A DNA stretch of 64,000 bases from Bacteroides xylanisolvens XB1A (lineage in GTDB: Bacteria > Bacteroidota > Bacteroidia > Bacteroidales > Bacteroidaceae): contig NC_021017.1 in assembly GCF_000210075.1 (NCBI RefSeq), positions 1,500,566 through 1,564,565 of the forward strand. Reading direction: 5' to 3'. The translations under genes were made by a program, and so were the position numbers. Within the stretch, counting starts at the first letter, position 1, and every line of letters begins with the position of its first letter. Under the pieces are notes generated by a model, which was not told the DNA's origin, did not search any database, and saw only the letters and a list, made by a program, of their open reading frames with translations. Below, in pieces: positions 26,943 to 37,088 of this stretch.

Positions 26943-28418
26943 ATGAAAAACATAATAAAGTTAGCTTATGTCGTACTCTGCGTCTTAGTCGTTTCATGCA
27001 GTAATTTTCTGGATGAGAAACCGCAATCGGATTTTATGCAGGAGGGTACCGGAACGGAAGATCAGGAGTCTAAATACGGAAGTCTGGCAGATGCGCAAGC
27101 CGAGTTGCAAGGTGCGTATGAAAGCTTTAAGGCAGATATATTCCAGTCGGAAAATTACACCATTGGAGATGTACAATCCGATAATTGCTATATTGGTGGA
27201 GACGGCGTGGCCGAACAAGAATTTGATTTGTTGAAGCTGACTTCTACCAATTATAAGGTAGAATTGGTCTGGTCACAGTATTATTCAATGGCTGGCACTG
27301 CAACCAGTGTGATTGAAAATACGAAAATGATGGATCCTGCCTCTACCGTAGCAGAAGAGCGTAATCGGGTCATCGCAGAAGCAAAATTCTTGCGGGCATG
27401 GGCCTATTTCGATATCGTCCGTTTATGGGGAGACGCTCCGATGGTGTTGGATTTGATTCCGACCATTACAGCCGAGAATCTGGATAAATGGTATCCGGTG
27501 ATGTATCCTGAACGTTCTGTCGCAGATAAAATCTACGACCAGATACTGGATGATCTGAACGAAGAAAATACCATTCGTTACCTGGTAAGCAAAAATAAAG
27601 GAGTTTTCCAGGCCACCAAAGGCGCCGCTTATGCTTTGCGTGCCAAGGTGTTGGCAACCAGAGGAGAGAAATCAACACGCGACTATGCCAAAGTGGTTGA
27701 AGCTTGCGACAAAGTGATAGCAGAGGGTTATACGCTGGTCGGCAACTTTGATGAGTTGTGGCAACCTGACAAGAAATTCTCTTCCGAAAGTATCTTTGAA
27801 GTCTATTACACCTCTGATGCTCCCAACTGGGCTTATTGGGTGTTGCTGAAAGAAGACGACGGTTCGGTGACCTGGAGACGTTATTGTACGCCTACTCATG
27901 ACTTGGTTGCTAAATTCGACAAGGAGAAAGATACCCGTTATGCATCCAGTATCCTTTGGAAATCGGTTCCTTATGACACCTATTGGCCGGCGGACAGTTA
28001 TCCGTTGTCTTATAAAATTCGCGAGAAGACTTCCAACATTATTCTGATGCGATTGGCGGATATACTCCTGTTGAAAGCCGAAGCACTGGTAGAGTTAGAC
28101 CGCACTCCGGAAGCGATTCGAATCGTGAACGGCATTAGAGAACGTGCGGGCTTTGCTCCCTCTTCTCTGGATGAGAATATGGGACAGGCTAGGGGCCGCT
28201 TGGCGGTAGAGAATGAACGTCAATTGGAGTTGTATATGGAAGGTCAGCGTTGGTTTGACCTGGTACGTAATAACCGTTTGCTGGAAGTGATGCAGAAACA
28301 TAAAGACAAAGATGGCAGATTGCTGTTTGCAGGTTTGCAGGCTTTCCGGCAGTTGTGGCCGATTCCTCAAGGAGAGAAAGATAAAAACACCAATCTGACT
28401 CAAAATGAAGGTTATTAA
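26943..28418 (+). CDS. SusD-like surface glycan-binding lipoprotein
   Basis: 491 residues with a lipoprotein signal ending in VSCSNFLDEKP, the standard SusD opening. TPR-like helices and the C-terminal RagB/SusD part, including the AIRIVNGIRERAG and ENERQLELYMEGQRWFDL segments, are present. It forms the lid on the SusC barrel and captures oligosaccharides at the cell surface. It lies directly behind its SusC. Confidence 0.95.
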   Translation: MKNIIKLAYVVLCVLVVSCSNFLDEKPQSDFMQEGTGTEDQESKYGSLADAQAELQGAYESFKADIFQSENYTIGDVQSDNCYIGGDGVAEQEFDLLKLTSTNYKVELVWSQYYSMAGTATSVIENTKMMDPASTVAEERNRVIAEAKFLRAWAYFDIVRLWGDAPMVLDLIPTITAENLDKWYPVMYPERSVADKIYDQILDDLNEENTIRYLVSKNKGVFQATKGAAYALRAKVLATRGEKSTRDYAKVVEACDKVIAEGYTLVGNFDELWQPDKKFSSESIFEVYYTSDAPNWAYWVLLKEDDGSVTWRRYCTPTHDLVAKFDKEKDTRYASSILWKSVPYDTYWPADSYPLSYKIREKTSNIILMRLADILLLKAEALVELDRTPEAIRIVNGIRERAGFAPSSLDENMGQARGRLAVENERQLELYMEGQRWFDLVRNNRLLEVMQKHKDKDGRLLFAGLQAFRQLWPIPQGEKDKNTNLTQNEGY

Positions 28419-28451
28419 TGAAAAGAGGAACGTAAAATTTTAAAAGAAAAA

Positions 28452-29834
28452 ATGATGAAACACAATAATCTGTTTTTATGGTTGCTGGGGCTAACCGTTT
28501 GCTGGCTGGCTTCATGTAGCGAAGAAGATGGTCGGGTGAAGTATCCATATTCATGTCCTGAACTATCAGGACTACAATTCTCGACTACCGATCAGACTCC
28601 TGCTGCCGATTCTCTTTATTTCTCTGTAAAAATCCACGATCCGGAGACTCCTTTGTCTACGCTGGAAGTGAAATTGATGGTGGGTGAAACCTTGGTAAGT
28701 TCGCAGTCGATTCGTACGAAAGGCACTGATGTGTCGATTGTTGAGAAAGGAATTTATATCCCGTTTGAGGCTGACTTGGAAGAGAATCAGGAGGCTAAAG
28801 TAGTATTGACTGCCATCAATGTGGAAGGTAGTGAAGTCACTCAAACGTTTGATTTCCATATCGTCCGTCCACAGATTCCGGAAGTGCTCTATCTTCACTA
28901 TAACGGTGAGGTGGTAGAAATGACCCGGAGCGCAGAGAATCCTTATCTGTATCTGACGGAAGTTTCCGGCTCGGAAGAGGGCTATCCGATGGAGCTAACC
29001 GGAAAAATTTCCACTACGGAATCATTGGACGATGCGGAATTGATTTGGGGAGCTGCTGAAAAGAGTAATACAGCTGTCCTTATTGAAGCGTCGGGACCCA
29101 GCTTTGCCTTTGATTACCGGGATTGGTTTGTTGAACAGATCACTTTCGACGTGATGACTTTTAAACTGGGTGTCGTCGGTTTCCAGAAGAACCTGAAAAT
29201 TAAAGAAACCGAGTTGATAGCCAGTGAAGGATTTTTCCGTGCCCAGATTAGTTTTACTCAAGGTGAAGAATTTGAAATGAGTGGATTTGAAGATGTGGAA
29301 CATGCTTACAACCGCGACTTCTTTAGTTATAATCCGGACAATGGTAAGTTTACCTTCCTGCGCAAATCGGGAACTTGGGAAATATACTATTCTTCTAAAT
29401 TCAATTATATTTGGGTTGCACGGATGAGTGATACCGCACCTACTTGTTTCTGGTTGGTAGGACACGGATTCACTTGTGCTCCTGTCTGGAACGAGGCTTA
29501 CAATAGCGGAGGCTGGAATTTGGAAGATATATCACAGTTGGGATATATTGTGCCGATTGGTGAACAAAAATATCAAACTACTGTGTATTTGAGTAACACT
29601 CATGAATGGGAGTCTTTCGAAATCGAAATTTACAGCGATTTGCAATGGAATAAAGATAAAGGTATGGAGTTGCAAGCAGGTTCGTTGTCCGGTGATACGG
29701 ATGGAATTGAAATATCGGCTTCCAATGGAATAACGAGTGGCGACGGCTTCGTACCTGGCTATTACCGTCTGACTTTCGATACTTCGCAGGGAGTAGGCAA
29801 AGAAATATTGCACATCGAACGATTGAGTGATTAA
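28452..29834 (+). CDS. Surface lipoprotein in the SusE/SusF position
   Basis: 460 residues with a lipoprotein signal ending in LASC, then SEEDG. It is all-beta in character, with an Ig-like N-terminal part (about 30-145) and a larger C-terminal region rich in Trp and Tyr (for example HGFTCAPVWNEAYNSGGW), consistent with glycan binding. Position right after SusD and before two GH20 enzymes indicates an accessory surface glycan-binding protein. The exact DUF family is not certain. The next gene overlaps its stop codon (TAATG). Confidence 0.8.
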   Translation: MMKHNNLFLWLLGLTVCWLASCSEEDGRVKYPYSCPELSGLQFSTTDQTPAADSLYFSVKIHDPETPLSTLEVKLMVGETLVSSQSIRTKGTDVSIVEKGIYIPFEADLEENQEAKVVLTAINVEGSEVTQTFDFHIVRPQIPEVLYLHYNGEVVEMTRSAENPYLYLTEVSGSEEGYPMELTGKISTTESLDDAELIWGAAEKSNTAVLIEASGPSFAFDYRDWFVEQITFDVMTFKLGVVGFQKNLKIKETELIASEGFFRAQISFTQGEEFEMSGFEDVEHAYNRDFFSYNPDNGKFTFLRKSGTWEIYYSSKFNYIWVARMSDTAPTCFWLVGHGFTCAPVWNEAYNSGGWNLEDISQLGYIVPIGEQKYQTTVYLSNTHEWESFEIEIYSDLQWNKDKGMELQAGSLSGDTDGIEISASNGITSGDGFVPGYYRLTFDTSQGVGKEILHIERLSD

Positions 29835-32383
29835 TGTCTGAAAGAGTGATATATAGAAAAATAGGAAAGCCTATGAGAAATATACTATATATGATAGGGG
29901 GAAGTCTGTGTCTCCTGCTGTTCATGACTGGCTGTAAATCGGCTGACGGGGCGAAAGCCCCCGTGTCATTGACTTGGGAGATGGGAGCTGCCGAAGTGCA
30001 GCCCGGTTACTATGAGAACTCATTTATCCTGAAGAATATATCAGATGTTCCTTTGGGAAAGGACTGGATCATCTATTATTCGCAGTTGCCTCGTGAGATT
30101 CTTCAAGACGAATCTGCATCGGTCAAGGTAGAGGTCGTAAATGCGAACTTCTTCCGGATGTATCCGGCGGAAAACTTCCAGCCATTGGCACCGGGAGATT
30201 CGCTGATTGTGACGTTCTGTTGTACCAACGGACTGAAAAAACTGTCATATGCTCCCGAAGGTACTTACTGGGTGAGTCAGGCAGGCGGCAAGCAAGGTAC
30301 TCCCTTGCCTGTCGAACTGACCATACAGCCGCTACAAGGAATGGAGACGGAAGACTGGTATCCCGCACCTGATAAGATATATGCTTCAAACTTGGCGTTA
30401 GAAACTACTGCCAAGTTGCAACAAACTGATATTTTCCCGTCAGTAAAGGAAGCGTTTCCGGCTATCGGTAAAGAAAACGTTATCATAGAAAATAAGGTGA
30501 GACTGACTTTTCATCCCGATTTTGCCAACGAAGCAGGATTGTTGAAAGAAAAATTGGAAACACTTTATGGGTTGGAAGTCATTTCCGAAGCACCGGTAAC
30601 GGTTCATCTGGATTATTTGCCGCAACAGGAGACGGCTGCGAATGACGAATACTACCGGATGGACACAGGAAATAGTCTGATAAATATTTCAGCTCCTACG
30701 TCACACGGCATTTTCAATGGCACGCAAACCTTGCTCTCTCTCTTGAAAGGACAAGAGAAACCGTTCCGTTTGGAAGCTGTATCTATCCGTGACTATCCCG
30801 ACTTGCCGTATCGCGGACAAATGCTGGATATTGCCAGAAACTTCACGACGGCAGACCAATTAAAGAAGCTGATAGACGCCATCTCTTCTTATAAACTGAA
30901 CGTGCTGCATTTCCACTTTTCGGATGATGAAGGTTGGCGTCTTCAGATTCCCGGTTTGGAAGAACTAACCTCGGTCGGTGCACGTCGGGGACACACCACG
31001 GATGAACTGGAATGTTTGTATCCGGGCTACGATGGCAACTATGATCCGTCTGCGCCTACCTCCGGTAACGGATATTATACTCGTGAAGAGTTTATAGATT
31101 TATTGCGTTATGCAGCTCAAAGACATGTGCGTGTAATCCCGGAAATAGAGTCTCCGGGGCATGCACGGGCGGCAATAGTGTCCATGAAAGCACGTTATCA
31201 TAAATATATAAACACCGATCCTGAAAAGGCTGTCGAATATTTGTTGAGTGACGCGCAAGATACTTCCCGCTATGTTTCCGCACAGTCTTATACGGATAAC
31301 GTGATGAATGTGGCATTACCCTCCACGTATCGGTTTATGGAAAAAGTGATTCGTGAGCTGATGGCTATGTATGAAGAAGCGGAGGTACCTTTGACTACCA
31401 TTCACTTGGGAGGCGATGAAGTGCCTGATGGAGCTTGGATGGGTTCACCTGTCTGCCGGGCGTTTATGGATGAACATGGAATGACGAGTGCGCATGAACT
31501 GTCCGAATACTACATCACGAAGATGGCAGACTATCTGCAACAATATCATGTGCAGTTCAGTGGCTGGCAGGAAGCTGCGTTGGGACATTCGGAGGCTACC
31601 GACCGCCATTTGAACAGGCTTGCGGCAGGAGTATATTGCTGGAATACAGTTCCCGAATGGGAAGCGGACGAAATACCTTATCAGGTAGCCAACAAAGGCT
31701 ATCCGGTGATCCTCTGCAACGTGAACAACTTCTATCTGGATTTGGCCTATGATGCTCACCCCGATGAAAGAGGGCTCTCGTGGGCCGGATATGTGGATGA
31801 ATCTAAAGGCTTTTCCATGCTTCCATATCACATCTATCGCTCTTCGCGTACTGATATGGCTGGCAATCCGGTCGATTTAGGTATTGCGGAAAGAGGAAAA
31901 ACAGTTTTGACCGCATCCGGCAAGGAGCGTATCCAAGGAGTACAAGCGCAATTGTTTGCAGAAACGATCCGTGATTTCAAGTGGGTGGAATATTATACCT
32001 TTCCTAAAATCCTCGGACTGGTAGAACGCGGGTGGAATGCTTTTCCCGCTTGGAGTATGCTGGCAGGAGAGAAAGAACAGCAGGCTTTCAATAAAGCGCT
32101 GGCTTTGTTCTATTCGAAAGCGAGTGAGAAGGAAATGCCCCATTGGGCGTCCCGAAACATTAACTTCCGTTTGCCTCATCCCGGACTTTGCCTCAAAGAA
32201 GGCAAGCTCTATGCCAACACTCCCATCCGGGGAGGGGAGATACGCTATACGACCGATGGAGCGGAACCAACTCTTGATTCAGCGCTTTGGGAAGCTCCCA
32301 TAGCCTGTGATGCTTCGGTTGTGAAAGCTAAACTGTTTTATTTAAACAAAGAAAGTGTGACAAGCACTCTCAAAGTAAATTAA
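29834..32383 (+). CDS. GH20 beta-N-acetylhexosaminidase, multidomain lipoprotein
   Basis: 849 residues from the ATG overlapping the previous stop; the lipoprotein signal (MRNILYM through TGC) begins at the fourteenth residue, so 29873 is an equally likely start. Domains: a CHB_HEX-like N-terminal beta-sandwich (about 45-175), a GH20b domain (about 185-325), the GH20 barrel (about 330-730) with the catalytic pair D528-E529 in HLGGDE, and a chitobiase-like C-terminal domain with RYTTDG near the end. It removes terminal beta-linked GlcNAc or GalNAc using substrate-assisted catalysis. A second GH20 gene follows at once. Confidence 0.93.
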   Translation: MSERVIYRKIGKPMRNILYMIGGSLCLLLFMTGCKSADGAKAPVSLTWEMGAAEVQPGYYENSFILKNISDVPLGKDWIIYYSQLPREILQDESASVKVEVVNANFFRMYPAENFQPLAPGDSLIVTFCCTNGLKKLSYAPEGTYWVSQAGGKQGTPLPVELTIQPLQGMETEDWYPAPDKIYASNLALETTAKLQQTDIFPSVKEAFPAIGKENVIIENKVRLTFHPDFANEAGLLKEKLETLYGLEVISEAPVTVHLDYLPQQETAANDEYYRMDTGNSLINISAPTSHGIFNGTQTLLSLLKGQEKPFRLEAVSIRDYPDLPYRGQMLDIARNFTTADQLKKLIDAISSYKLNVLHFHFSDDEGWRLQIPGLEELTSVGARRGHTTDELECLYPGYDGNYDPSAPTSGNGYYTREEFIDLLRYAAQRHVRVIPEIESPGHARAAIVSMKARYHKYINTDPEKAVEYLLSDAQDTSRYVSAQSYTDNVMNVALPSTYRFMEKVIRELMAMYEEAEVPLTTIHLGGDEVPDGAWMGSPVCRAFMDEHGMTSAHELSEYYITKMADYLQQYHVQFSGWQEAALGHSEATDRHLNRLAAGVYCWNTVPEWEADEIPYQVANKGYPVILCNVNNFYLDLAYDAHPDERGLSWAGYVDESKGFSMLPYHIYRSSRTDMAGNPVDLGIAERGKTVLTASGKERIQGVQAQLFAETIRDFKWVEYYTFPKILGLVERGWNAFPAWSMLAGEKEQQAFNKALALFYSKASEKEMPHWASRNINFRLPHPGLCLKEGKLYANTPIRGGEIRYTTDGAEPTLDSALWEAPIACDASVVKAKLFYLNKESVTSTLKVN

Positions 32384-32404
32384 TCCACAAAAAGTAGATA
32401 AGTT

Positions 32405-34033
32405 ATGAACTATGATAAGATAAAAAGAAGCGGTATATTATTCCTGTTGGGAATAGGTGCGATCACATCGTTGTCGTGCAATGACAATGATAATGGAGGG
32501 TATCCGGAACGGGTACCGACCCGCCTGTCGGTAATGCCTTTGCCGGAAAGAGTTGATTATAAAGAATCGGTGGTCACTCTTCCGCAGAATGTGACTGTTA
32601 GCCAGAATATTCCGGCTTCTACGTCACAACTGTTGAAATCCACGCTGGAAGAGAAACTGTCTCTTTCCGCGAGTGACGCTTCCAACGATCATGCCTTTAT
32701 CCGGGTGAAACAAGAATCTGATCTGGCCAAAGAAGCCTATCGTCTGACCGTAACCAAAGAGGGGGCCTGCATCTATTATTCGACGGAAACCGGACTTCTT
32801 TGGGGAATCCAGACGTTGAGGCAAGCACTCGAACAAGCTAATTTCTTCACTTCGGGAAACTCGAAATATCTTCCGATGGTAGATATAAAGGATGCTCCCA
32901 AATACGACTGGCGCGGATTCCATATCGATGTGGTACGGCACATGTTTACGGTTGATTATCTGAAAAAGGTGATAGACCGTCTGTCTTTCTACAAGATAAA
33001 CAAGCTCCACTTGCATTTGACCGACGATCAGGGCTGGCGCATCGAAGTGAAAAAATATCCTTTACTGACGCAGGAGGGAAGCTGGCGTGACTTCGACGAG
33101 TATGACAAGAGATGCGTAGAGCTTTCCCAACAAGATTATAACTACGAGATAGATCCTCGTTTTGTGAGAAATGGTTCGCAATATGGTGGTCATTATACAC
33201 AAGAAGAGATGAAAGGCTTGGTGAGTTACGCATTGGAAAGAGGTATTGATATTGTTCCCGAAATAGATATGCCAGGGCATTTCTCGGCGGCTATCAAAGT
33301 GTATCCCGAACTGTCGTGTACGGGAGAAGCTGGTTGGGGAGAAGAATTTTCTTATCCTATTTGCCCTTCCCGGCCGGAAAACTATCAGTTTGTGCAATCT
33401 ATCATTGATGAAATGGTCGAAATCTTTCCTTCGGAATATTTCCATATAGGAGCTGACGAGGTGGAAAAGGATAACTGGGAGCAGTGTGAAGTCTGTCAGC
33501 AGTTGATGCAACAGGAAGGTTATCAGAAAGTGGATGAATTGCAAAACCGCTTTGTGAAGATAATGACGAACTATGTGAAGGGTAAAGGTAAGAAAGTGAT
33601 GGGATGGGACGATGCTTTTCTTGAGAAAGATCCACAAGACCTGATCTATACCTATTGGCGTGACTGGCTGCCCGACCAGCCGGGAAAGATTACCCAGAAA
33701 GGTTATCCGATTGTATTTATGGAGTGGTCTCGTTTCTATTTGAGCGCAACGCCTTCGGACGAAGGATTAAGCTCTTTGTATAACTTCGAGTTCGAACCCC
33801 AGTTTCCTAGTATTGTGAAGCAGAATGTATTAGGCTTCCAAGCCTGTGTCTGGACGGAAATGATTCCCAATGAGCGGAAGTTCGGTCAGCATGTTTTCCC
33901 TTCTCTTCAGGCCTTTTCAGAATTGGCGTGGGGAAGTGACCGCAACTGGATTGATTTCACCAATCGCCTGAAATGGCATATTAAATGGTTGAATGAGAAT
34001 GGATTTTACTTCACCAAACCGGGATTTATTTAA
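32405..34033 (+). CDS. GH20 beta-N-acetylhexosaminidase, lipoprotein
   Basis: 542 residues. Lipoprotein signal ending in LSCNDNDNG, GH20b domain (about 40-165), then the GH20 barrel with D351-E352 in HIGADE and WRGFHIDVVRH at the barrel start. Shorter than the upstream enzyme because it lacks the extra N- and C-terminal sandwich domains. Two GH20 enzymes side by side suggest different linkages or aglycone preferences on the same host glycan. Confidence 0.94.
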   Translation: MNYDKIKRSGILFLLGIGAITSLSCNDNDNGGYPERVPTRLSVMPLPERVDYKESVVTLPQNVTVSQNIPASTSQLLKSTLEEKLSLSASDASNDHAFIRVKQESDLAKEAYRLTVTKEGACIYYSTETGLLWGIQTLRQALEQANFFTSGNSKYLPMVDIKDAPKYDWRGFHIDVVRHMFTVDYLKKVIDRLSFYKINKLHLHLTDDQGWRIEVKKYPLLTQEGSWRDFDEYDKRCVELSQQDYNYEIDPRFVRNGSQYGGHYTQEEMKGLVSYALERGIDIVPEIDMPGHFSAAIKVYPELSCTGEAGWGEEFSYPICPSRPENYQFVQSIIDEMVEIFPSEYFHIGADEVEKDNWEQCEVCQQLMQQEGYQKVDELQNRFVKIMTNYVKGKGKKVMGWDDAFLEKDPQDLIYTYWRDWLPDQPGKITQKGYPIVFMEWSRFYLSATPSDEGLSSLYNFEFEPQFPSIVKQNVLGFQACVWTEMIPNERKFGQHVFPSLQAFSELAWGSDRNWIDFTNRLKWHIKWLNENGFYFTKPGFI

Positions 34034-34054
34034 TCCCGGTGTCATCAGAACGAT

Positions 34055-35170
34055 ATGAAATCAGAACGTTTACTTTCATTAGACGTGCTTCGGGGAATCA
34101 CCATTGTCGGAATGATTTTGGTGAACAACCCCGGGACGTGGGAGTCTGTTTATGCGCCCTTGCGGCATGCCGAATGGAACGGACTGACACCGACAGACCT
34201 GGTCTTCCCATTCTTTATGTTTATCATGGGTGTTTCTATGAGCTTTGCTTTATCCAGGTTCGATCATCACTTCAGCCGTAGTTTTATCACCAAACTGGTG
34301 CGGCGCACAGTGATTTTATTCTTGTTGGGACTTTTCCTTTCCTGGTTTTCGTTGGTGTGTGCGGGGGTGGAACAGCCTTTCTCACAGATACGTATTCTAG
34401 GTGTGTTGCAACGGCTGGCGTTAGCTTACTTCTTTGGTTCCTTGTTGATTATGAGTGTCCGGCGTCCGGCAAATCTGGCATGGATCTCCGCGATTATTCT
34501 GATAGGCTATATTGTCTTGTTGGCTTTGGGGAACGGCTTTGAACTATCCGAGCAGAATATTATTGCCGTTACAGACCGAACATTGTTCGGAGAAACTCAT
34601 CTGTATCGGGAGTGGTTGCCGGACGGCGGACGTATCTTTTTCGATCCGGAAGGGCTGTTAAGTACCTTGCCGTGTATTGCGCAAGTGATAATAGGTTATT
34701 TCTGCGGAAATATCTTGCGGGAGAAGACAGAAATTCATCACCGGTTGTTACAGATATCCATACTTGGTATTGTTCTTTTATTTGCCGGATGGTTGCTTAG
34801 TTACGGTTGCCCGTTGAATAAAAAAGTATGGAGTCCGACTTTTGTCTTGGTAACCTGTGGTTTTGCTTCTTTATTTCTTGTGCTTCTCACCTGGCTTATT
34901 GATATTCGTAAAAAACAGAAATGGGCGTATCCTTTCCATGTTTTTGGCACGAATCCGTTGTTCATCTATGTGGTGGCCGGCGTGTTGGCTACTCTACTCG
35001 AGGTTATCACAGTTAGTGGAATTAGTCTGCAAGGGAAGGTTTATACCTCCATCCTGCTTATTCTTCCCGACGCTTATTTGGCCTCTCTGATTTACGGTCT
35101 TCTGTTTATCGGATTCAATTATTTGATTGTGTGGGGCTTGTACAAAAAACGGATCTTTATAAAGATATAA
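34055..35170 (+). CDS. HGSNAT/NagX-like membrane acyltransferase (DUF5009 type)
   Basis: 371 residues with about ten transmembrane helices. The opening SERLLSLDVLRGITIVGMILVNNPG and LRHAEWNGLTPTDLVFPFFMFIMG are typical of the heparan-alpha-glucosaminide N-acetyltransferase-like family. By analogy it may move an acetyl group across the inner membrane onto amino sugars, which fits its place at the end of an N-acetylhexosaminidase locus. It begins 21 nt after the second GH20 gene. Biochemical role in Bacteroides is inferred. Confidence 0.85.
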   Translation: MKSERLLSLDVLRGITIVGMILVNNPGTWESVYAPLRHAEWNGLTPTDLVFPFFMFIMGVSMSFALSRFDHHFSRSFITKLVRRTVILFLLGLFLSWFSLVCAGVEQPFSQIRILGVLQRLALAYFFGSLLIMSVRRPANLAWISAIILIGYIVLLALGNGFELSEQNIIAVTDRTLFGETHLYREWLPDGGRIFFDPEGLLSTLPCIAQVIIGYFCGNILREKTEIHHRLLQISILGIVLLFAGWLLSYGCPLNKKVWSPTFVLVTCGFASLFLVLLTWLIDIRKKQKWAYPFHVFGTNPLFIYVVAGVLATLLEVITVSGISLQGKVYTSILLILPDAYLASLIYGLLFIGFNYLIVWGLYKKRIFIKI

Positions 35171-35194
35171 AAAGACAGGTCTGAAAAAAGGATA

Positions 35195-35246
35195 GTTTAC
35201 ACCGATTCTTTTCGAAAGTTGGTTTTCGTAATGAATCGGTATAAAC
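35195..35246. terminator. Hairpin at the end of the hexosaminidase operon
   Basis: A 14-bp stem with one mismatch (35195-35208 with 35233-35246) lies between convergent genes. The T-run is weak, so efficiency is uncertain. Confidence 0.5.
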
Positions 35247-35308
35247 TCTATTCATACTACTGAATTTTCACAAATTATTCGGGGGAACCATAAATAGACT
35301 GGAAGAAC

Positions 35309-36745
35309 CTACAATTTCACCTCTTTCGTGAATATTTCTCCGAAACGATTCTTAACCACCACTTTGACAGACTTCGTACCTTTCGCAGGCTGTGCCCGGA
35401 AAAGATGCCGTGTATGATAGCCGGTTTTCTTTCCTTTCACCATGTTGATATAATCCTGATCTTCATCATCAAAAGCCTGCATGGCACCTTTCAATACTCC
35501 GTCTTCGTACCAGTTTATTGTATACGTTCTGTCCCAATCCCAGATGTTGGCTACCACATAGTCTTTCTGGCTTTCAAATTCTCCCGGCTTGTGGAGCCGG
35601 AACTGATAATCGGGAGAACAGCCTGTCGCTTTGTAACGCCATTTCACATCGTCACCTTTCACTTCTACCACCAGATAACCGTTCGGCGCTCCGCAACGGT
35701 TCACGTGTCCTGCCCACCATGCACCGCAGGCAGCTCCGATATTATGTTCATAAATAGTAGGCGCAGGTTGCTGATTCTCATAGAAATGTGTGTGTCCCGA
35801 GAAAATATGAACCTGATACGGTCTTAATAGTTGGAAAAGCGCGTTGGCGTTGCGTGCATTTCCACCGGCCGATACCGTGTTGTTGGCTACCGGAGCGTGT
35901 ACGTTCAGGAATATGGTGCTTCCTTCGGGCACATAACTTAAATCTTTTCTCAACCAGTCCAGATCTTCCGGTGTGAATCGTTCCGTGTATTTCTTATTAC
36001 CATCGTAGTCGATGTCTTTCATTGCGATTACATGGATTTTTCCAATGTTGAATGAATAGTTGGCCGGACCGAACGACTGGTAATAATTCTGTTCCCCATA
36101 TCCGTCTGCCGGATGATCCGTCTGTGTCATGGATTTGTAGAGCAGGTTGAAATCATGGTTTCCCATTAGTTGGAACATTGTGATACCTAAATTAGAGACG
36201 GCTTGCCGGTAAGGAGCATATAAGTTCATGGCATCCCACACAAGGTCGCCCAGTCCCATACCAACGATTTCGAAGTTCTTTAGCGAGTCGGCAGTCTGTT
36301 TCAGGTCGGGCACTGTTTCTGTGCGGAAGCGGTTCAGTTGTTTCTCGTTCCTCACTTGCGGATCGGAAATGGCGATATATACAAATTCATCCGCCGGCTT
36401 CTGCCGTTTGGTCAGAACGAAGTTGCACTGATTCTCGCTTTTCTTCGCATCCAAATATTGATAGAAGCCGTCGGCTACACCCTCTTTGGAAGGAAGCTCA
36501 TAGTCTGCCGGAGTAGAGATGTAAACCATCGGATAACGTGCCGGATCGGTGTTCAAAACATAGTTTCCTTGCGCGTCGGTTGTTTTAAAATGCGCACCGT
36601 CAGTTACTACTACACCGCTGACAGGCTTACCTGTGTTATCTTTCACACTGCCTTTCACAACAGTCTGACCAAAAGCGGCAACAACATTTAGCTGGAGACA
36701 TAAGATTGCCGCAAACAGCATATTTCTATTACATACTTTTTTCAT
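35309..36745 (-). CDS. Calcineurin-like phosphoesterase, three-domain exported type
   Basis: 478 residues with signal peptide ending near AAFGQT. MetallophosN-type beta-sandwich (about 27-105), a metallophosphatase core (about 110-330) and a MetallophosC domain (about 340-475). All metal-binding blocks are visible: DPQ, GDLVWD, GNHD, NVHAP and GHTH. It hydrolyses phosphomonoesters or diesters; in Bacteroides this type may remove phosphate from glycans. It converges with the hexosaminidase operon, so it is a separate unit that may still serve the same nutrient. Confidence 0.9.
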   Translation of the reverse strand: MKKVCNRNMLFAAILCLQLNVVAAFGQTVVKGSVKDNTGKPVSGVVVTDGAHFKTTDAQGNYVLNTDPARYPMVYISTPADYELPSKEGVADGFYQYLDAKKSENQCNFVLTKRQKPADEFVYIAISDPQVRNEKQLNRFRTETVPDLKQTADSLKNFEIVGMGLGDLVWDAMNLYAPYRQAVSNLGITMFQLMGNHDFNLLYKSMTQTDHPADGYGEQNYYQSFGPANYSFNIGKIHVIAMKDIDYDGNKKYTERFTPEDLDWLRKDLSYVPEGSTIFLNVHAPVANNTVSAGGNARNANALFQLLRPYQVHIFSGHTHFYENQQPAPTIYEHNIGAACGAWWAGHVNRCGAPNGYLVVEVKGDDVKWRYKATGCSPDYQFRLHKPGEFESQKDYVVANIWDWDRTYTINWYEDGVLKGAMQAFDDEDQDYINMVKGKKTGYHTRHLFRAQPAKGTKSVKVVVKNRFGEIFTKEVKL

Positions 36746-36753
36746 TGCTTATA

Positions 36754-37085
36754 ACTTTCTTAGAGTGACTTGATTGAATAATGCGATAATCTCTTCCGGT
36801 TCGTCTGCCGACTTTACAGCCTCTTCGAAAGACTTGCTGTTATCGTCGAAACACATCACATTGGCACAATCCAGAATGTGTGCCATGTTGGATGTAGCAA
36901 CTTCCCGGCTCACTTCTTCCTTTTTCAGTGCTGATGTAGTCGTTGAAGTGTTCTTTGATAACCGCTGGGTAGACCGATGTAATTTTCGTCCTGTTGTGTA
37001 GGGTGACTTGCAACATATACACTAGGAAGCAAAACGTGTTTCATCCTTTCAACAAGTGGGCAAAGAACTCGGAACTTATTTCATG
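36754..37085 (-). pseudogene. Decayed unidentified gene
   Basis: The minus strand carries protein-like stretches that jump between frames. One starts at about 37045 (MKHVLLPSVYVASHP then DENYIGLPSGYQ). A second frame continues with KEHFNDYIS. A third runs SALKKEEVSREVATSNMAHI then LDCANVMCFDDNSKSFEEA and ends at a stop near 36757. Read together they look like one short protein broken by at least two frameshifts. I cannot name the family. No intact gene is present in these 343 bp. Confidence 0.4.
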
Positions 37086-37088
37086 TTT

